From Bugula neritina (lineage: Eukaryota > Bryozoa > Gymnolaemata > Cheilostomatida > Bugulidae): a stretch of 64,000 nucleotides of DNA. The DNA lies in the NCBI GenBank assembly GCA_964035545.1, contig OZ037766.1, positions 29,288,173 to 29,352,172 on the forward strand, written 5' to 3'. The notes beneath the pieces were generated by a model. It worked only from the letters and a program-made list of their open reading frames with translations, was not told the origin of the DNA and ran no database searches. Both the position numbers and the translations under genes were made by a program. Within the stretch, counting starts at the first letter, position 1. Each line of letters starts with the position of its first letter. Shown piece by piece: positions 13,062 through 24,050 of the stretch.

Positions 13062-16000
13062 ATGTCTTCTATACATAGTGGTAGCCGCATTTCTGAAACT
13101 AGGAAAAGTAGCAGAACTAGGGGTTTATCTGAAAAGGCTCAAGAAAATGAGCTGGTAAAAGGATTAAAGTCTGTAAATTCTTGTATCCGTAAATGTAACA
13201 AGCTGTTGAAAAGTCAACCAGTTAATAATCCAGAAAATATTTCTGAGATGCAAAGCGCAGTTTTAGAAGCTCAAACCGAGCTGCATGTTCTTGGCAATTT
13301 ACCAACTAGCAGTAGTAGTGAAGATCTTAGTGAGGTAGCTAAGCAAGTAGAAACAATGGCTAAAGTTCTTGAATCTATGCAAAAAGGTACTGAAATTGAT
13401 CAAGGGCAACACAGTGCCTCACCTCCTCTTGAAGTTCAAAGCCCTAAGCATTCAACTAAGGCTAGTAGCATTTCCGCTAAAAGTAATAGGTCAATTCGAG
13501 TGGTTAAGAATAAACTTGCAGCAGCAAATGTTGATATAGAGTTAGAAACTTTAAGAAAGCAAGCACAGTTGAAAGCACAAATAGATGCAATGCAATTAGA
13601 ATTGCAAGCTAGCGAATTAGAAGCCAAAAAGCAAAGAATTATGGTTAGGCGTGACGTATTAGAAGAATATGATGTAGATGAGAGGGAGGAAATAGAAGAC
13701 GCTCTTGATGTAATTTCTTTGCATGGCGACCCAATCATTCCTCCTCTCGAAAGAGTAGCTGTAGGTGAAAATTTGAATGTTATAGCACCTAGTTTAAACA
13801 ATGAGCATCCAGCAATAGGTAACGGGCAGTCTTTGAGCAGTAACAATATCAGTGATATACATGTCCTTGCAGATTCTATAATTAAAGCTATGCATGTAAA
13901 TCGTCTCCCCATACCTGAACCACCAGTTTTCTGTGGCAACCCTCTTGAGTATGCTGATTGGGAAATTTCCCTTAGAACTCTTATTGAGAGAACTAATATT
14001 CCTGAATCTGATAGAATTCATTATTTGAAAAAATATGTGGGAGGTAGTGCAAGGGAGGCAATTAGTGGATATTTCCTACTAAATTGTGATGATGCATATT
14101 GTAAGGCAAAGGAAATTTTACGTGAACGTTTTGGTTCTAGCTATACAGTAGCTGAATCCTTTAGAACAAAACTAAATAATTGGCCTAAGATCAAACCGCA
14201 TGACAGAATTTCTATTCAGAAATATTCAGATTTCTTGTGCCAATGTGACGCTGCCATGCTTAGATTTGATGAGTTAAATATTCTCAATGATTCCCAGCAA
14301 AATAAATCCATGTATGAAAAACTTCCTGAGTGGATGTCAAGTAGGTGGAAAAGGAAGTTAACGCAATTTAGAAAGGCAAATGGTGCTTATCCAAAGTTTG
14401 GCTTGTTTGTAGAGTTTGTAAAAACTGAATCTGATATTATTAATGACCCTGTGACAGCTAGTGTGGACCATGCTGATAGGATAGATGCTAAAAGACCAAT
14501 AAGCAGCAGTTATAGTAAACCAGTGGCTAACACACGTGTAACTTCTCTTACATCAAGCAAGCACTGTATATTTTGTGACATGAGTAACCACGAAATTGAT
14601 GAATGCTTCAAGTTTGGCAAGTTGTCAGTACATGAAAGAAAGCAGTATGCAAGTAGATATAGGCTTTGTTTTCAATGCCTTAAGGCAAATCACATCAAGG
14701 CTCAATGCAACAAAGTATGTATCTGCAAAAAGTGCCAAGGCAAGCACCCCACTAGCATGCATTATGGTAGTACACGTGACAATGCAGGGAATATTGGAAG
14801 GTCTCCGTCTAATAGTGGAAGTTATACCCAAGATGATGGTCATTATAGTAGCAAAGTTACTAGCAAAAGCAGTGTAACCAATGATAAAGGAAATGTAGCA
14901 TCAAACATAGATAGTGCTAGCAATGCAAACAACTGTAGTACTGTAAGAGCTAATTCTGGCCTGAGTTCCATGGTAGTGCCAGTCTGGCTGTGTGATGCAA
15001 GTGCACCCGAAAAGGAAATCTTGGTATATGCTATGCTTGATACCATGTCTGACACTACCTTTATTACAACTCAAGCAGCAGATTGTTTAAATGCACCAGG
15101 TGAAGCAACCTCATTAAAACTTACAACTATGAATGGCACTAAAAGCTCAAATGAATGCTGTAGGTACAGTGGTTTGATGGTTCGTGGGTATAACAATGCT
15201 GACAAAATAGCTATTCCTTGTGCATATTCAACTAAAGTTATTCCCCTTGACAAGTCACATATTCCATCTGCCAAAGTAGCAAATGCATGGCCTCATTTGC
15301 AGCAAATAGCACATGAATTCCCAAGTCTTGAAAATGTACCAGTTTCTATGCTAATTGGTTATGATGTGTCTAAAGCACTTATGCCACAGCAGTTAATAGT
15401 AGGATCTCATGACACTGACCCATTTGCTGTTAGAACACCTCTAGGGTGGTGCATTGTGGGAAATACCAGCTACCCTGGCAGTAAGCAATTTAGCACGTGC
15501 TGTAGGACAGTAACCTTGACCAATGAGCATGCATGCAAAAATGAACAGACAGCTGTAACCTTTGATTGTGCTACTGCAAACTCAAGCAAGCAAATATTGC
15601 CTCAAAATGTACTTGAATTGCTACAGCAAGACTTCATGGAAAATCAAACTAGAGCATGCACAACTATGTCACAAGAAGATAAGCTATTTGTTTCCAAATT
15701 AGAAGCAGGTATTGAGCAAAATGAAGGGGGTTATATCACCATGCCTTTGCCATTTAAAACTGATGCCAAGCCCTACCTACCCAATAACCGCTTGATGGCT
15801 GAAAAGCGACTTGAGTCACTTAAGACTAAACTTAGCAAGAATGAGCACTTGAAGCAGGATTATTTAAAATTCATGAATGACGTAATTGATGCTGGTGATG
15901 CTGAGCTAGTGCCAGAGTGTGAAAAATCTCAAAACAACAGTACATGGTACATACCACATTTTGGTGTCTATCATCCCAAAAAACCAGGGAAAATCCAAGT

Positions 16001-16883
16001 AGTTTTTGATTGTAGTGCTAAATATGCAAACTTGTCTCTCAATGACCATCTTATTCAGGGCCCTGACCTAATGAATAGGCTGGTAGGTGTTCTACACAGA
16101 TTTAGAAAAGGCCAAGTAGGGATTATGTGCGACATACAGAAAATGTTCCACATGTTCAAAGTTCACAAAAATGACAGAGACTACCTTCGGTTTTTATGGT
16201 ACACTGATGCTAGTTTAACAAAAGTAGCAGAGTACAGAATGACTGTACATTTGTTTGGTGCGACATCTTCACCAGGATGCGCCACCTTTGGTTTACGTTA
16301 CTTGGCAAATAAAAATCACGATGCAAACGATGAACACAGTGTTAGAGCTAAAGATTTTATAATCAATGATTTCTATGTTGATGATGGATTATTGAGCTCA
16401 AATTCAGTAACAGACAGGCCACTAATATCTCAAACAGATGAAAGTTACCCAATGCCACTAACTCCCAACCAACTATTAACTATGAAGTCCAAAGTAGTGT
16501 TGCCTCCTCCTGGTCAATTTGATGAACAAGATGTATACTGTAGAAAACGTTGGAGAGTAGTTCAAGGGTTGGTAAATCAATTTTGGAAACGTTGGCGCAC
16601 TCATTATTTGCAACAAATTCAATCCAGGCCAAAATGGTTGAAAAGGGCTGCTAACATTGCTGTGGGAGATGTAGTACTTTTAGTTAGTGATGACAAAAAC
16701 AGGCGAGATTGGCCATTAGGCAGAGTAGTGGAAGTATTTCCTAGTGATGACAACTTAGTTAGGAGAGTTAGGCTTAGCATAGCTGATGCAGAAAAGTTAG
16801 ACAGAAAGGGTAGAAGAATAAAATCAGAAACACAGCTTGAGAGGCCAATTCAAAAACTAATCTTCTTGTTTAGGCCCTCCTAA
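13062..16883 (+). CDS. gag-pol: Bel/Pao Gag-Pol polyprotein with internal in-frame deletion
   Basis: One uninterrupted ORF of 1273 codons from the first ATG. In order: coiled-coil-rich N terminus (about 160-215); Pao-type Gag core of the DUF1759 type (about 278-440); two CCHC knuckles (CIFC...H...C near 501 and CFQC...H...C near 535); A17-like aspartic protease with LDTMSDTTF near 659; reverse transcriptase from about 950 with YVDD at 1105-1108. Right after YVDDGLLSS the frame passes into the end of the integrase core (DRPLIS) and the Bel/Pao integrase C-terminal domain (DUF5641 type, about 1117-1273). The rest of RT, RNase H, and the integrase zinc finger and DDE core are absent. The element should be non-autonomous. 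Bel/Pao pol is usually several hundred codons longer. Confidence 0.9.
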   Translation: MSSIHSGSRISETRKSSRTRGLSEKAQENELVKGLKSVNSCIRKCNKLLKSQPVNNPENISEMQSAVLEAQTELHVLGNLPTSSSSEDLSEVAKQVETMAKVLESMQKGTEIDQGQHSASPPLEVQSPKHSTKASSISAKSNRSIRVVKNKLAAANVDIELETLRKQAQLKAQIDAMQLELQASELEAKKQRIMVRRDVLEEYDVDEREEIEDALDVISLHGDPIIPPLERVAVGENLNVIAPSLNNEHPAIGNGQSLSSNNISDIHVLADSIIKAMHVNRLPIPEPPVFCGNPLEYADWEISLRTLIERTNIPESDRIHYLKKYVGGSAREAISGYFLLNCDDAYCKAKEILRERFGSSYTVAESFRTKLNNWPKIKPHDRISIQKYSDFLCQCDAAMLRFDELNILNDSQQNKSMYEKLPEWMSSRWKRKLTQFRKANGAYPKFGLFVEFVKTESDIINDPVTASVDHADRIDAKRPISSSYSKPVANTRVTSLTSSKHCIFCDMSNHEIDECFKFGKLSVHERKQYASRYRLCFQCLKANHIKAQCNKVCICKKCQGKHPTSMHYGSTRDNAGNIGRSPSNSGSYTQDDGHYSSKVTSKSSVTNDKGNVASNIDSASNANNCSTVRANSGLSSMVVPVWLCDASAPEKEILVYAMLDTMSDTTFITTQAADCLNAPGEATSLKLTTMNGTKSSNECCRYSGLMVRGYNNADKIAIPCAYSTKVIPLDKSHIPSAKVANAWPHLQQIAHEFPSLENVPVSMLIGYDVSKALMPQQLIVGSHDTDPFAVRTPLGWCIVGNTSYPGSKQFSTCCRTVTLTNEHACKNEQTAVTFDCATANSSKQILPQNVLELLQQDFMENQTRACTTMSQEDKLFVSKLEAGIEQNEGGYITMPLPFKTDAKPYLPNNRLMAEKRLESLKTKLSKNEHLKQDYLKFMNDVIDAGDAELVPECEKSQNNSTWYIPHFGVYHPKKPGKIQVVFDCSAKYANLSLNDHLIQGPDLMNRLVGVLHRFRKGQVGIMCDIQKMFHMFKVHKNDRDYLRFLWYTDASLTKVAEYRMTVHLFGATSSPGCATFGLRYLANKNHDANDEHSVRAKDFIINDFYVDDGLLSSNSVTDRPLISQTDESYPMPLTPNQLLTMKSKVVLPPPGQFDEQDVYCRKRWRVVQGLVNQFWKRWRTHYLQQIQSRPKWLKRAANIAVGDVVLLVSDDKNRRDWPLGRVVEVFPSDDNLVRRVRLSIADAEKLDRKGRRIKSETQLERPIQKLIFLFRPS

Positions 16884-16978
16884 ATTTGATACGTGCCCTA
16901 AATGAATTAGAACCTACTGAAAGTTAATTTTTTTGAATCAGTTTAGTTAATTTCCCTGAGTGAAATTAAAGGGGGGAG

Positions 16979-17678
16979 TGTAAAGGATCTAACAAAGAAG
17001 CATGATAGCCCTTGTTACAAATACCACTAGAACTTTTATTTTTAGCCTTTAATGGTGATATTTGTTATTGTTAGATAGTTCATTCTCCTGTGCAGCAGTC
17101 AGCTGCCTAATAATAGGTAAAGCCTAACCGCCACCTTTGTTGAAGTCAGCTTTTAGGGTTTGACAGGAACTGATCCATCTTCCTTTATGAGGTCATTACA
17201 TGTGCCCCATAGTTAGCTGACCATAATTATAGCTAAATTTAGATGTAATTACCTTTTCTTTGTGATTGCCCTGGTATTTAAGGCAGCATTGAAACTCCAA
17301 AAAGACAGTCACTCATGTAGCCTAAGCTGAGCTACTTATTTTGTTAAGTTAAGTGACAAAGAGCTAAATTTTGAAGATATTATAGCAAGCTCGTCAAGAG
17401 AATAAAGGTATTTTATTATTATTCTTTGCTATTTTTAACTTGATAATGCTTTATGTCTTTTGTTACAATTTTTATTGCTGTTATATTTTAATATTATATC
17501 GTGATGTTTGCTGGTATTTGAACAACTGTATTGTATGAGTTTTAGCACACCTATATGTATTCTTTATGTTACTTGTAGTTTTTACGATTTAGAAGAAAAT
17601 TAATAAAAGTGAGAGATTTGTTAAAACTTCTTCTCAGTCCGTACCAAAACCATTTTCGTGGCGAGACCTTGCTCAACA
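16979..17678 (+). repeat. 3' LTR
   Basis: Same 700-bp length as the 5' LTR; one base difference seen. AATAAA at 17401-17406 would end element transcripts. Confidence 0.9.
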
Positions 17679-17683
17679 TCTAG

Positions 17684-18960
17684 GAAGAGAAAATATTTTA
17701 CAAGCACCATCAGAAAGGGCCCAAAAAATAAAACTTACAAATATAAACAGGTTGCGGCATTTTGAGAAAATGGCAAACTACACAGAAGCTGTGATTATAG
17801 ATTAGCTATCTAAGGTTAACAAGACCTTAGCTTGATTTGTGATCACCAAGTAGTTTCACAACTGTGCACTGCATGCATGCATGAATTACCTTGCTTGTTA
17901 TTTTATCCGGCAATTGAAATTAATTCAAATGTGAAGAGCTTATTGCATATAAGTTTGAAGACTTCCAACAAGTGCTTGAGATGCTCATTTTATAATGCAG
18001 CTGCTTTGGTTAGAAAGCTTGCTATTTCCTAAGCTAAAGTTCTATACGGGTAAACTAAGAGTCACGAAGTTATAGTAAAATATGGAAATAAAGTACTATA
18101 AGTATATAATTAGTGTAGTCTGTTATGTTCCACAGGAAATTGCTGTTTGTGTCTTGGGATTAAATTGATGAGACGTTTAGCATTTCTAAGCTAATTTATA
18201 AAACAGGTTTTTGTTTAATAGACTTTTATCAATAGTCTCAAATAAACCATTTCAAACAATGTCAATTGCATGCTATAAAATATGTTAGTATGTGTTGAGT
18301 GAGAAAAATCAATAATAAACATTACAGCTAACAATTGATGTAGGCTCTATAATTTTTATTAGAATATAAAAACACTATTTGTAGCTCTTCAAAAAAAAAT
18401 TATTTGAAACGGCTGGGGTTGAAAAAATATTTGGATAATTATTAACTAATTAATAACCAGCCTGACTCCATTAATCAAAATAACCAATTTATATAGTAAC
18501 AGATTACTTTATTATGGAACTTTAAACATTGACAATTAAAGTATTTACACTTTATTATGAATACACTTTATTATAATAATACACTTTATTATAAATACAC
18601 TTTATTATGAATACACTTTATTATGGAAGACTGCACATATTTAAAATAGCACTAAAATTAGGCTATAAAATTTATGGATCCTCATTATAATGAGACTAGA
18701 CTTACACACATATACTTATTATATATACAAGTTGTATGTTTCATAATCTTTTGGTGTTGTGATTGAAATACGCAAAGTTGCACATCACTCAAGTTTGTAA
18801 AGATGATATGAAACAATCAGATAGATAGGAAGTGTGACCTAACAGATGCCATCTTATCACATACATACACCTTGTTAACTTGTTAGATGATTATTTCCCG
18901 TCAGCTTCCTTTACTTTTCTCTCCGCTTTCTCTACTGTGAAGTAGCCAAGTCTCTTGGGA
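17684..18960. other. Intergenic, no gene recognised
   Basis: AT-rich DNA between the retroelement and the astacin-like gene. The promoter of that gene should lie at its right end; a pyrimidine-rich stretch (about 18899-18936) is present but no clear TATA box. Confidence 0.5.
18545..18626. repeat. Minisatellite, about 16-bp unit
   Basis: About five copies of a unit like ATACACTTTATTATGA. Confidence 0.75.
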
Positions 18961-18965
18961 GAACT

Positions 18966-21900
18966 ATGTCAGCAGTCAACTCTCTAGCTGGGTGCTGCCT
19001 GCTCATCTTAGTCAGTTTTGCTGCTGCCGAAATCCAACTCAAGATTCACTGGGTTCGTTTAGCAGACTTTAAAGATTTTGGTCATTTCGTGGCTCTACAT
19101 ATTATATGCAATATATTACAATATATATGATAATACCACACCGTTTGAGAATAACATAATGTCTGATGAACTTTTGGAGTGTTGTGGTAGAAACATTAAT
19201 TTTAGTAGACATTAGTGATTAGAAGCACAAACTTTGAATTGAGCTGTTCAGAGGGTCAGAATGTGGTTTTGAGTGTCATAATTTGAAGTCATATAATGTA
19301 TATTGGGTAATTTGAACTAGTAATGTGCTTGCTAATGACCTCCATTTAGGAGCAGTAGCGGAGAAATAGAGATGGCCTAAGTTCTTTAAATTTATTTACA
19401 AATTTTGGTTTGGGGCATGGCTTGAGAACATGACTTCCTATGCTACATTTCTAATCTAGAACACAGGCTTTTCTCAATTTCTCAATTAATGTGCCTACCT
19501 CTGCTAAAGTGATTAAGTGGGCACCAAGACTAGTCTATTGCTGCAAACAGGAAACTATACTTACTGAGTAATACAGTAACCCATTATTAATAATAAGCAC
19601 AGTGTGTCATTATTATCTGCATATAAACAGTTGCCAAAGTAAAGGGGCATGCAGGGGCACCCTTACCTTTACCTTTCTATAGACTTTGATTCTTCAAAAC
19701 TCAATCTGTTTATTCAAATTACATATAACTTATACTGTACAGCGAAAACTTGGATTATATGGTAGAGTTTTAAGTTTTCCAACTTAATTTATTCAAAACA
19801 CAAAAAAACATTTATGCGAGGTAATGGTGCACTGAGTTAAGACTCTGTATTCTTCAGACTGAGTCTAATGGTACGAGGCAGATTTTCACACCAAAGGAGT
19901 TTGCCAAGCTGTCAGAAGATGATCGAACTGAGCATAGGCTGACAAAGCGTAACGCTATCAAAGATTACAAATACCTGTGGCATTTAGGAGTCGTCTACTA
20001 CGACATTGATGCACGAACTGCCGGTGAGCTCATTGGACATCTCGTGCTGAATCATTGGACATGTAACGCTGTGACATGGAGCGTGTAACGCTGTGACATT
20101 TTAGATTAGAGCGTCTGTAAACTTTAGCTGCCAGTACAATACATCTAAATACTAGTAAATGCAAAGGTCAAAAATAAAACAGTCAACAGAATTATCAAGC
20201 TACTTGCCATATGACCTGGTTTTTTGCAACAATATGGCTGTTTCATTTGGTCACTAAATTTGTGGAAGTTTCTCCTGGTAGTAATATTAAATGGAAACAA
20301 TAATATGTATTGTATTGTACCATATGTTATACAGTCCAGCATTACAATAATATATGTTATATTCCATAAATGATGTTGTAGATTGTAATACAGCAGTATA
20401 TGTATTCCAGTAACATATTTACAATGTAATTTTATTGGGATGCATTCCAATGTAATATATTATATTGCAATATATATTATGTAATAGATTTAAATGGTCC
20501 ATGACAGGTTATGATAACATTGTTATTGCATTATTGAATTATATAATTCGAGTCTCCTATGTTTTTCTATTAAAAACTTGATTTTTTAGACTTTAGGCTG
20601 CTGCAGATATTGAGTCCAGCATTTCAATTTTTTGAAAAATACACATGCATTCGATGGAAGAGACGAATACCAGGCGACGGCCATAATGACTATGTCATCT
20701 TTACAATGCCTTATGGGAATGTGAGGTAAATATTCATAGCAAGTAGTAGCTAAATAAAGTAATAAATAGCATACATAAGAATAGCATGCCATAATATTAT
20801 GTAATAGCTCTAAGTTATATTTGGAATATATACTGTCATAAACTCTTACTTCACATACTGTAAATGTTGTCTATGTTGCATAAAATATACACTAAGAAGA
20901 TTTTTTATTTTATGACTATGTTAATTAATTAATTAATATTTTCAGAAAAGTAATTTTTATTATATCTTTCATAATCTATTTATATGAGAGATAGCTCACA
21001 TGCAAAAGTTGAACCATTTCTAACTCTTTTCTATTACGCTATCTTATATAGCATATATAAAATGCTACAATGTAATATAATATACCATTTAGTGTTATGT
21101 ATGATATTACATCATGCTATATATATTGCAATGAAATATATAAATATATTATGTAAATAATATATATGACAAAATATATCATATCATTTTATATCATATA
21201 ATAATGCTATATTATAATAAATTAGAATACATATCACACTGTATTATACATACTATATTATATTATATGGTGTATTATTATACTATGTAGAATATGTAAC
21301 AGTGCCGTTGGCAAGCAGTCTGGCAGGCAGTATATTAACCTTGACACAGAATGTGTGAAATCTCTAGCCATAGTTCTACACCAAATGACTCACGCATTAG
21401 GGTTCTACCACATGCACACCCGCCCTGATCGTGACGACTATATTTCAGTTTTTCCAGAAAATGCTGCACCAGGTAAAGCCTATTTTATGTAATGTACTAC
21501 AATATATACTTTCTAGCAGTTTACCTGATAGATTGATAATTCAAGTGGTTTTATTGATAAGAAATCAGAGTTTGATATAATTTGAGAATAACTACAGGTA
21601 AATATTATTTAGTTGTTTTTCATTATAAGAAACATGTCAATTTATTGTGTGATGATTGGTCAAAAAAAATTGAAGGAAATTCGTTTTTAATATAATTCCT
21701 TGTTTTGATTGAAATTTCATTAGAATAATATTTGTAAAGCTAAGAGTGAATGAAATTAATTTAAGTTTATAGAACTATTTTATAATTTTTTACCAACAGC
21801 AAAAGATCTCTTTATTCAAAAGAACTATATTTGTAAACAAATTAACTGGAAGCATTTACATATTACTCTTGAGCTAAAATTGAATTTTATAGATCAACTC

Positions 21901-23974
21901 TTAATTTGCAGATGCATGTCGAGATGTGCAGAAATGTTCATTTTTAACATTTTAATCATTGCTAGCCGTTTTGGTTTAGTTTTAAAGTGCAGTTAGTCTT
22001 GCAACAATATCATATCCGAAACCAAATTTTGTTAGAATTAATTTTATAAATTTGGGCCTGACTATCAGTACGTTTGCACATGTGTAGTGAAACTATTGTG
22101 ATCATGTGATCATGTGATACACGTCAAGTAGTGAAACTACATTTACACTTTGTATATAAGAGCTATTCTATACAGTATGTTCTCTAGGGTTTTCCACTAA
22201 CTTTTAGCTATGTAACAAATAAACTCTTTTGTTAGAAAACAGGAAGTTCTTTGACAAAGAGTCTCCTGATACAGCAGACGCTCTTGGGTTTCCATACGAA
22301 TACAACAGTTTGATGCACTTTGACGGATTCAAGTACGCGAAAGGATTTGATCCGACTATTAAAGGGAAAGTGAAAGGAGCTCAACTCGGCAACTCTGTAG
22401 CTCTCACGTTTCAAGACATTCTCATGATAAACAAACTGTACGCTGACTGCAAGAGTGAGTTAATGAAAATATATATATTGTATACTGATAAACGATACTC
22501 AAGTTACCATAGAAACCTATATACATGTATGAAATTAAAAGTGATCCACTGTAAAAAATTAGATATTCATCCAGCTTAACCTCTTTCAGAAGTTGTTTAC
22601 TCTTACAAGGGCCTATTGTGTGCAAGAGTTATATCATAGTAGTAAACTAAATAATATTTGTTATTTACAATTTATAGACTTTCTATAGCAGGCTTTACTT
22701 AGACTGAGTACAATTACTTGCTTACTTGTAATCATAAGCCTTAGCCGCTTTGTTAGTCAAAACTACAACCATATAAAGATTAACAATTTCATTGTATTCA
22801 GTCTTCTTAAATACATACACTATTGGAATTAAAACTCATGTTATATATATTATTATAATATAATATAATAATATTCCGCCAACCTGCAGAACCACCAGTA
22901 AAAGGTGACCATAATGTATAATATTATTATTATCATATTTGAAGTTAGGCATCAAGAACATAACTTCTACCTATCTGGTGATGTAAGGCAGCATGTAATC
23001 ACAGCTCATGTACTTTTTTACAGCTTCCTGTCGATTTGCAAATGGCGGCTGTGAACACAACTGTTACGATGACGCTCCAGGTAAAGTCACATGCTCCTGT
23101 CTACAAGGGTATCGGTTGGAAAAAGATCAGAAGACCTGTTTTGGTGAGTCCAACAAATATTCATTTTCTCATCTGCATACATGTTCGAGTAGATTAGTTT
23201 CGGTTTGCCGTCTTCAGAGCATCCAGAATTGTCAAGTGTTTAAATTCAAGCCTGCACTTGCATATAAAGTATTCTAACTTTGATGTTTGCATATACATTT
23301 TACGATTTAGAGATGTTTACCTTTCCTTGCAAAGGATTAACTCAGTTGTCAGCGAAAGCTTAAAATGAGAACATATAATTTCTCCTCCATAACCTAACTA
23401 TAGAGGGAGCCTCTACTTTGTCTTTTTTCACACTATCATTTCACTCCAACTCTTTTTATTCAGACCAAGTTTTTCACGTCAAAAGTTATTCAGCTATAGG
23501 CCTACCAAAGCTCCACCTGTTTGACTACAGCACTCTTTCTACTGGTTACATCATTCTAATGACTTCCATCTTTACTCTGCTTACTTATATTACTAAATCT
23601 ATGTATCTACTTGCATTACATTTACCCCACTTACTTTAGCATTGTTTGACTTTTTGGTTGCACATTTCCATGTGTGCAATTACTTACAACTTACATATAA
23701 CCAACACTAAGTTTTCTAATACCATACCCTAGAACTACTGGCAACTAGCTTTCCTCTACATGACTTAACTAGCAAACTGAGCTAGTACTATTGCTGCTTT
23801 GTTGTATTTTACTTTCATATCCTGCAGACGTGGATGAATGCTCAGAGAACAATGGAGGTTGTGATCATATTTGTAGTAAACACGGGGCATGGTACAGGTG
23901 CTCCTGTAGAAATGGATTCCGCTTGCATTCCAACGGCTACTCCTGCAGAGGTATTTCAGCTTACTAAGTGGTAG

Positions 23975-24050
<76 letters not shown>

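Larger units (their letters stand above)
11818..17678 (+). mobile_element. Bel/Pao LTR retrotransposon, internally deleted, with 5-bp target duplication
   Basis: Two 700-bp direct repeats (11818-12517 and 16979-17678) start TGTAAAGG and end CTCAACA, so they have TG...CA ends. They are flanked by TCTAG at 11813-11817 and TCTAG at 17679-17683, a 5-bp target site duplication. A polypurine tract (AAAGGGGGGAG, 16968-16978) abuts the 3' LTR. By eye the LTRs differ at one site, A11909 versus G17070, so the insertion is recent. Total length is 5861 bp, short for Bel/Pao, because much of pol is missing. I could not identify a convincing primer binding site after 12517. Confidence 0.93.

Noticed and set aside
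13436-13939. 167-residue minus-strand open frame
   Set aside because: Antisense to the Gag region of the Bel/Pao ORF, with no domain features.
20145-20450. 101-residue minus-strand open frame with hydrophobic content
   Set aside because: Lies in an intron of the astacin-like gene; low complexity, AT-driven, no splice or promoter support.
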